From assembly GCA_900317985.1 (NCBI GenBank), contig ONJD01000008.1, positions 1 through 33,208 on the forward strand: a DNA stretch of 33,208 nucleotides, in the 5' to 3' direction. The notes under the pieces are model-generated. The model searched no databases, was not told where the DNA came from, and saw only the letters and a program-made list of their open reading frames with translations. The DNA is from an uncultured Eubacteriales bacterium. Lineage in GTDB: Bacteria; Bacillota; Clostridia; Oscillospirales; Acutalibacteraceae. Below, piece after piece: positions 27,983 through 33,208 of the stretch. Positions within the stretch are counted from its first letter, which is position 1; the number at the start of each line of letters is the position of its first letter. The translations under genes were made by a program, and so were the position numbers.

Positions 27983-30613
27983 TTATTTCAGCATGCCTTT
28001 GACGATGTCCGCGGCTGCGGCCAGAGCGTCATCGACTTTGGTGGCATCTTTTCCGCCGGCCATCGCGCTGTCCGGCTTGCCGCCGCCGGAACCGCCGGCG
28101 ACTTTCGCGACTTCGCGGACGATGTTGCCCGCGTGGGCACCGGCCTTGACCGCGTCGGGTCCGCAGGCGCAGGCGAAGTTGACTTTTTCGCCGTTGACGG
28201 CCGCGAAGACGACCACGAGGTCAGCGCCGCTCTCCTTGGCGGAGTCCGCCATGTTGCGGAGCTCGCCGCCCTGGACGCCCTCGACTTTGGAGCAGATGAG
28301 TTTGACCGCGCCGAGGTCGGCCGCGTCGCCCATCATATCTTTCGCCGCGTTGGCAGCCAGTTCTTTGTTCAGTTCCTCGACCTGTCTCTGAAAGGCCTTG
28401 AGGTCCGCCATGATCTGGCCCGCTTTGCGGTCGATGTCGTTCTGGTTGGACTTCATGGCCGCGGCCGCTTTGGCGATGAGCGCGTCTTTCTCCTCGATGT
28501 ACGAGAGCAGGTTCGTGCCGGTGACGGCCTCGATGCGGCGGACACCCGCTGCAACGGAGGACTCGGAGACGATCTTGAAGAGACCGAGCGAAGCGGTGGT
28601 CGGGACGTGGGTGCCGCCGCAGAACTCCTTGGAGAAGTCCTCGACGCAGACGACACGGACGGTCTCGCCGTATTTCTCGCCGAACAGCATCATGGCGCCG
28701 AGGTTCTTGGCCTCTTCGATGCTCATGACTTTCGTTTCGACGGGGATGTTCTGAAGGATGACTTCATTGACTCTGGCCTCGACCGCTTTGAGTTCGTCGG
28801 CGGTCATGGCAGACGGATGGTTGAAGTCGAAGCGGCAGACGGACTCGCTGACCAGCTGACCGGCCTGCTCGACATGGCTGCCGAGGACTTCCCGGAGAGC
28901 GGCCTGCAGCAGATGGGCTGCCGTGTGGTTCCGCATGATGGAGCGGCGGCGGTCGGCGTCGATCTTGACCTCGACCTCTTCGCCGGCTTTGGCGATGCCT
29001 TCCACCACGGTACCGCTGTGCAGGTAAACGCCGTTTTCAGACTTGACGGTGTCATCGACCTGGAAGGTGAACCCGCCGCACTCGATGGTGCCGGCGTCGC
29101 CGATCTGACCGCCGCTGCGGGCGTAGAACGTCGTCCTGTCGACGACGAGGACGGCGTCTTCCCCGGTCTCGACGGACTCGGCCAGGTCACCGTCTTTGAC
29201 GACGGCGAGAAGCTTCGCGGTCGTGTTGAAGTCGCTGTATCCGAGGAACTCGGTGGCGGGGATGTCCTTGGTGGCGTCCCCTTTGCCCTTCCAGGCTTCG
29301 GCCACGTCTTTGGCGGCGGCGTCTGCCTTGGCGCGGGCACGGGCCTCCGCGACATACTCGTGGAACTTGTCCTCGTCAACGGTCATGCCGCGCTCTTCGA
29401 GGATCTCACGGGTGAGTTCGATCGGGAAACCGAAGGTGTCGGAGAGCTTGAAGGCATCTTCTGCCGGAAGCTCTTTGCCCTTGGCGTTCGCGATCATCTT
29501 CTCGAGCTGTTCGGAACCGGTGTCGAGGGTCTTGTTGAAGGTAGCCTCCTCACCGGAGATGATGCTCATGATGTAGTCATGCTTTTCGACGAGGTTCGGG
29601 TACGCCGTAGCGTTCTCGTGGATGACCATCTCGGCGACGTCGGTCAGGAACGCGTGGTCGATGCCGATGGCGCGGCCCTGTCTCATGGCGCGGCGCATCA
29701 GACGGCGGAGGACGTAGCCCGCACCGGAGTTGGAGGGCTTGATGCCGTCGCCGATCATGAAGGTCATGCTGCGGGCGTGGTCGGTGATGACGCGCAGCGA
29801 GATGTCGGTCTTCTCGTTCTCGTGGTAATGCACGCCGGAGAGGTCCGAAATGGTCTTCATGATGTTCTGGACCGTATCGACCTCGAAGAGGTTGTCGACG
29901 CCCTGCATGACGCAGGCCAGACGCTCGAGACCCATACCGGTGTCGATGTTCTTGTGTTCAAGCGGCGTGTAATTGTTGTTGCCGTCGTTGTTGAACTGGG
30001 AGAAGACGAGGTTCCAGACCTCCATGTAGCGGTCGCAGTCGCAGCCGACCTTGCAGGTGGGCTTGCCGCAGCCGTACTTTTCTCCGCGGTCATAGTAGAT
30101 CTCGGAGCAGGGGCCGCAGGGGCCGGAACCGTGCTCCCAGAAGTTGTCTTCCTTGCCGAGGCGGACCATGTGGTCTTCGGGGACGCCGACGTCCTTCGTC
30201 CAGATGTCCCATGCCTCATCGTCGTCTTCGTAGACGGAGCAGTAGAGCTTGTCTGCCGGGATCTCCAGCACTTCCGTGAAGAACTCCCACGCCCAGTGGA
30301 TGGCGTCGTACTTGAAATAATCGCCAAAGGAGAAGTTGCCCAGCATCTCGAAGTAGGTGCCGTGGCGGGCGGTGTGGCCGACGTTGTCGATGTCCGGCGT
30401 ACGGATGCACTTCTGACAGGTGGTCACACGGTAGCGGGGCGGAGTGACTTCTCTCGTGAAGAACTTCTTCATCGGCGCCATACCGGAGTTGATGAGCAGA
30501 AGGCTCTTGTCTCCGTCGGGCACGAGAGAATAGCTCGGCAGCCGCAGATGCTCTTTACTTTCAAAGAACTGAAGGAAGCTCTCCCGCAGTTCGTTCAGAC
30601 CGGTCCATTCCAT
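27983..30613 (-). CDS. alaS: Alanyl-tRNA synthetase
   Basis: An 876-residue class II synthetase with full family length. Motif 1 is around NSGMAPMKKFF (42-52). Motif 2 carries RHGTYFEMLGNFSFGDYF (83-100), and a later GMGLERL block (226-232) is motif 3. A cysteine-rich insert lies at 182-193. The editing domain has the zinc sites HTAAH (563-567) and CGGTH (665-669), which clear Ser and Gly mischarging. A coiled coil and the glycine-rich C-Ala domain (GGSGGGKPDSAMAGG) finish it. GGAGA precedes the ATG by about 10 bases. The leader is only about 40 bases and has no T-box. Confidence 0.97.
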   Translation of the reverse strand: MEWTGLNELRESFLQFFESKEHLRLPSYSLVPDGDKSLLLINSGMAPMKKFFTREVTPPRYRVTTCQKCIRTPDIDNVGHTARHGTYFEMLGNFSFGDYFKYDAIHWAWEFFTEVLEIPADKLYCSVYEDDDEAWDIWTKDVGVPEDHMVRLGKEDNFWEHGSGPCGPCSEIYYDRGEKYGCGKPTCKVGCDCDRYMEVWNLVFSQFNNDGNNNYTPLEHKNIDTGMGLERLACVMQGVDNLFEVDTVQNIMKTISDLSGVHYHENEKTDISLRVITDHARSMTFMIGDGIKPSNSGAGYVLRRLMRRAMRQGRAIGIDHAFLTDVAEMVIHENATAYPNLVEKHDYIMSIISGEEATFNKTLDTGSEQLEKMIANAKGKELPAEDAFKLSDTFGFPIELTREILEERGMTVDEDKFHEYVAEARARAKADAAAKDVAEAWKGKGDATKDIPATEFLGYSDFNTTAKLLAVVKDGDLAESVETGEDAVLVVDRTTFYARSGGQIGDAGTIECGGFTFQVDDTVKSENGVYLHSGTVVEGIAKAGEEVEVKIDADRRRSIMRNHTAAHLLQAALREVLGSHVEQAGQLVSESVCRFDFNHPSAMTADELKAVEARVNEVILQNIPVETKVMSIEEAKNLGAMMLFGEKYGETVRVVCVEDFSKEFCGGTHVPTTASLGLFKIVSESSVAAGVRRIEAVTGTNLLSYIEEKDALIAKAAAAMKSNQNDIDRKAGQIMADLKAFQRQVEELNKELAANAAKDMMGDAADLGAVKLICSKVEGVQGGELRNMADSAKESGADLVVVFAAVNGEKVNFACACGPDAVKAGAHAGNIVREVAKVAGGSGGGKPDSAMAGGKDATKVDDALAAAADIVKGMLK

Positions 30614-30657
30614 AAATGGTTGTCTCCTTATAATTAAAAATACTAATACGGCTAAAT

Positions 30658-30686
30658 ATTATACGTTCGTTTGCATTCCGTGTCAA
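30658..30686 (-). promoter_or_regulatory. alaS promoter (perfect consensus)
   Basis: TTGACA (30681-30686) and TATAAT (30658-30663) are separated by exactly 17 bases, a perfect housekeeping-sigma promoter. The predicted leader of under 45 bases leaves no room for a T-box riboswitch. Confidence 0.95.
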
Positions 30687-30709
30687 CGAAAGCCCGCTCC
30701 TTTCGGCGA

Positions 30710-30738
30710 TTTACTTTTCCGTCAAAAACAAGTATACT
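30710..30738 (+). promoter_or_regulatory. Promoter of the BaiN-like gene
   Basis: TTTACT (30710-30715) and TATACT (30733-30738) with a 17-base spacer on the plus strand, divergent from the alaS promoter. The start codon lies 39 bases after the -10. Confidence 0.65.
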
Positions 30739-30776
30739 TTCTTAAGTCTGAGAAAAAGCAAAAAGGAGGAATCGAT

Positions 30777-31887
30777 TTGAGAACGCTCATCATCGGTGCG
30801 GGCGCGTCCGGCCTGGCCGCGGCCATCACCCTGAAGCGGGAATGCCCGCGCATGGACGTCGTGCTCGTCGAGAAGCTGTCCGAACCGGGCCGGAAGATCC
30901 TGGCCACCGGCAACGGCCGCTGCAACCTCACGAACACCGACATCTCCGTCAGCTGGTACCACGGCGATTCCTCCCTCATCTATACCGTCCTGAACGACTT
31001 CCAGACCGAAGACTGCCTCGACTTTTTCCACTCGCTGGGCCTTCTGACCCTCGAGGAGGAAGGCCGCGTCTACCCGCTCAGCATGAACGCCGCGACCGTG
31101 CGGAACGTCCTGCTCGAAGAGGTGGAGCGGCTCGGCATCACGGTCGAGTCCGACTTCGCGGTGGGGTCCATCGCCCCAGGGTTCACGGTCACGGACAAAG
31201 CCGCTGAACGCACCCTGCAGGGAGACTTCGTGCTGCTCGCCCTCGGCGGCAAAGCCGACGCGGCGCACGGCACGGACGGCGACGGGTACCCGCTCTTAAA
31301 ACAGCTCGGCATCCGCTACGCGCCCATCTCCCCCGCGCTGACCGCCCTCAAGACCGATGACCGCATCCGGCCGCTCAAAGGGCTCCGGTTCCGCGGCAGC
31401 GCGTCGCTTCTCGACAAAAACGGAGACCTCGTCGGCCAGGAGGCTGGCGAACTCCAGTTCACGGAGAACGGCCTGTCCGGCATCCCGGCGTTCCAGCTGT
31501 CCGGCGACGCCGCGGTCCTTGCCAAGACACAGGATCTCTCGGTAGAAGCTCGCGCGCTTCCTGCTCGCGGAACTCGGCATGGACGCGGACACGCCCGTCC
31601 ATCGCCTCCGCACCGAAGACCTCGCCTCGCTGGCGGAAACGGTCAAGGGCTACAAACTGGCGGTGACCGGGACCAAGTCGTTCAAAGACGCCCAGGTCAC
31701 CCGCGGCGGCGTGCCGGTCGACGAGCTGGTCGACGGGACCCTCGAGAGCCGGGCCGTCCCGAACCTGTGGTTTGCCGGAGAGCTCCTCAACGTCGACGGG
31801 GCCTGCGGCGGCTACAACCTGCATTTTGCGTGGGGCTCCGGCATCCTCGCAGCAAAGGAGATCGCACAGCGTGCTGAGAATATCTGA
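30777..31887 (+). pseudogene. BaiN/HI0933-family flavoprotein, frameshifted with an internal deletion
   Basis: Two reading frames together make one COG2081 (HI0933/BaiN-like) FAD protein. The first frame (start TTG at 30777 after GGAGG) gives the dinucleotide site GAGASGLAAAI, then GRKILATGNGRCNLTN and the mid-domain up to about FQLSGDAAVLAKTQDLSVE near 31547. After that this frame turns into Arg/Pro-rich nonsense. The family C-terminus (KLARFLLAELG, FKDAQVTRGGV, LWFAGELLNVDG, GGYNLHFAWGSG) continues in another frame from about 31546 to 31887. Comparing with my recollection of family length, some 35-45 residues of the lid domain are missing at the junction. The lesion is therefore a deletion whose size is not a multiple of three, or an assembly error. 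Either way the protein as written is not functional. Confidence 0.85.
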
Positions 31888-33208
31888 GATCAAACTCCCC
31901 CTCGACTACACGGAGGAGGATCTGAAGTTAAAAGCGGCGAAGTTCATGAAAGTGCAGCCGGAGGACATCACCTCGCTCAAGGTGTTCCGCCGGTCCGTGG
32001 ACTCCCGGAAAAAGCAGAATGTCCACTTCGTCTTCACGATCGACGTCGAGGTCAACGCGGACGAAAAACGCATCCTGAAACGGTCCGACAAAAAGAAGGT
32101 CCAGGAGTCCGTCTTCTACCACTACGTCCCGGTCGAGAACAAACGCACCTCGGACTTCCGTCCGGTCGTCGTCGGCTTCGGCCCGGCGGGCATGTTCTGC
32201 GCACTGACTCTCGCGGAAGCGGGCCTCAAACCGATCGTGCTCGAACGCGGCCACGACGCCGACACCCGCACGAAGGACGTGCAGAACTTCTGGCAGAACC
32301 GTTCTCTCAACACCTCCTCGAACATCCAGATCGGCGAAGGCGGCGCGGGAACGTTCTCGGACGGCAAGCTGACCACCGGCATCAAGGACCCGCGGCAGAA
32401 CAAGATCATGACCGATTTCGTCCGCTTCGGCGCCCCGGAAGCCATCCTCTACACGAACTACCCCCACATCGGCACGGACAACCTGGTCGAAGTGGTCAAG
32501 AATATCCGCAAAGAGATCATCCGCCTCGGCGGCGAGGTACGGTTCGGCTGTACCCTGACCGACCTCATCATCGCGAACAAGTACATCCACGGCGTCACCT
32601 ACCGGGAAGAGTCCGGTGCCACCGTCGACCTCGAAACGGACTGCGTGGTCCTGGCCCTCGGGCACTCGGCCAGAGACACCGTTACCATGCTCTTCAACAA
32701 GGGCATCCAGATGATGCAGAAACCGTTCTCGGTCGGCGCCCGCATCGAGCACCCGAGAGAGTTCATCGACCGGGCGCAGTACGGCGAGGCCGCCGGCCAC
32801 CCGAACCTGGGGGCCGCGAACTATAAGATGGCCTGTCACCCGCCGCACGGCCGCGGCATGTACACCTTCTGCATGCGCCCCGGCGGCACGGTCGTCAACG
32901 CGGCGTCCGAAGAGGGCGGCATCGTGGTCAACGGCATGAGCGAATACGCCCGCGACGCGGAGAACTCCAACTCCGCCCTTCTCGTCGGCATCGAGCCGGA
33001 GCACTTCCCGAACGAACACCCGCTGTCCGGCTTCGACCTGCAGCGGCAGATGGAGCAGAAAGCCTTTGAACTCGGCGGGAAGGATTACACCGCGCCGGCC
33101 CAGCTGGTCGGCGACTTCCTGGCAGACCGGAAGTCCGTGAAGATGGGCGCGGTCCGCCCCAGCTGTCCGACCGGAGTCTCTCCCTCGGACATCCGCGAAG
33201 TCCTGCCG
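31871..33208 (+). CDS. COG2509-type FAD-dependent dehydrogenase (partial, runs off the right edge)
   Basis: At least 446 codons open to the window end. The start is GTG at 31871, with AAGGAG about 10 bases before it, overlapping the end of the upstream flavoprotein gene by 17 bases. An N-terminal domain of about 95 residues (LRISEIKLPLDYTEEDL to HYVPVENK) is followed by the FAD-binding VVVGFGPAGMFCALTLAEAG and GEGGAGTFSDGKLTTGIKDP, then VVLALGHSARDT and CMRPGGTVVNAASEEGGIVVNGMS. These match the uncharacterised COG2509 dehydrogenases often found after BaiN-like genes in Firmicutes. The substrate is unknown. The end SCPTGVSPSDIREVLP is near the usual C-terminal region, so only a small part is missing. 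Confidence 0.88.
   Translation, partial: MLRISEIKLPLDYTEEDLKLKAAKFMKVQPEDITSLKVFRRSVDSRKKQNVHFVFTIDVEVNADEKRILKRSDKKKVQESVFYHYVPVENKRTSDFRPVVVGFGPAGMFCALTLAEAGLKPIVLERGHDADTRTKDVQNFWQNRSLNTSSNIQIGEGGAGTFSDGKLTTGIKDPRQNKIMTDFVRFGAPEAILYTNYPHIGTDNLVEVVKNIRKEIIRLGGEVRFGCTLTDLIIANKYIHGVTYREESGATVDLETDCVVLALGHSARDTVTMLFNKGIQMMQKPFSVGARIEHPREFIDRAQYGEAAGHPNLGAANYKMACHPPHGRGMYTFCMRPGGTVVNAASEEGGIVVNGMSEYARDAENSNSALLVGIEPEHFPNEHPLSGFDLQRQMEQKAFELGGKDYTAPAQLVGDFLADRKSVKMGAVRPSCPTGVSPSDIREVLP

Noticed and set aside
31928-33019. Minus-strand frame at the right edge
   Set aside because: It is antisense to the COG2509-type dehydrogenase, whose plus-strand translation shows clear FAD-binding motifs.

Overview
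This window looks like chromosomal DNA of an anaerobic member of the Clostridia (Firmicutes) with fairly high GC. The evidence is the Gram-positive division cluster (YggS/YlmE, SepF, DivIVA, LspA), RNase M5, a DUF896 protein, ComEC, a split two-subunit transketolase, 2-hydroxyacyl-CoA dehydratase-type iron-sulfur proteins, strong GGAGG ribosome binding sites, and GTG or TTG starts on several genes. I do not try to name a genus. I saw no phage, insertion sequence, CRISPR array or rRNA. Nearly everything is core housekeeping and most genes lie on the minus strand.

Layout from left to right. (1) 1-6443, minus: the tip of a gene with a signal-peptide-like start, then argF-carA-carB, making carbamoyl phosphate and citrulline. 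carB is fused in frame to a diaminopimelate-epimerase domain that lacks one of its two catalytic cysteines. A strong terminator ends the unit at 192-219. (2) 6626-8709, minus: trmD and a family I.5-type zinc lipase without a signal peptide. (3) 8910-10295, plus: an NhaC-family antiporter, divergent from the lipase across a control region rich in inverted repeats. (4) 10350-10901, minus: a CoaC-like flavoprotein. (5) 11008-11084, plus: a tRNA-Pro(CGG) with its own promoter and terminator. (6) 11136-14142, minus: two 2-hydroxyacyl-CoA dehydratase-family subunits and a tiny membrane protein. (7) 14306-27424, minus: one long head-to-tail run of comEC, holA, rnmV, cca, a DUF896 gene, miaA, a HlyD-like gene, yggS, sepF, divIVA, lspA, an rluD-like gene and the two transketolase halves. 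It has many 4-bp stop/start overlaps and a terminator at 14257-14289. (8) 27626-30613, minus: alaS and a HIT-family gene under a perfect consensus promoter. (9) 30777-33208, plus: a frameshifted and internally shortened BaiN/HI0933-type flavoprotein gene, then a COG2509-type FAD-dependent dehydrogenase cut by the window edge.

How the genes work together: the left part feeds arginine and pyrimidine synthesis. The long middle run combines tRNA and rRNA maturation (cca, miaA, rnmV, an rluD-like gene), DNA uptake and replication (comEC, holA), cell-division placement (sepF, divIVA) and lipoprotein processing (lspA). The least ordinary items are the CarB-DapF fusion with a mutated epimerase site, the ComEC whose nuclease-like domain has lost its metal ligands, the dehydratase-type pair of unknown substrate, the broken BaiN gene, and an 11-bp motif shared by the lipase and dehydratase promoter regions.
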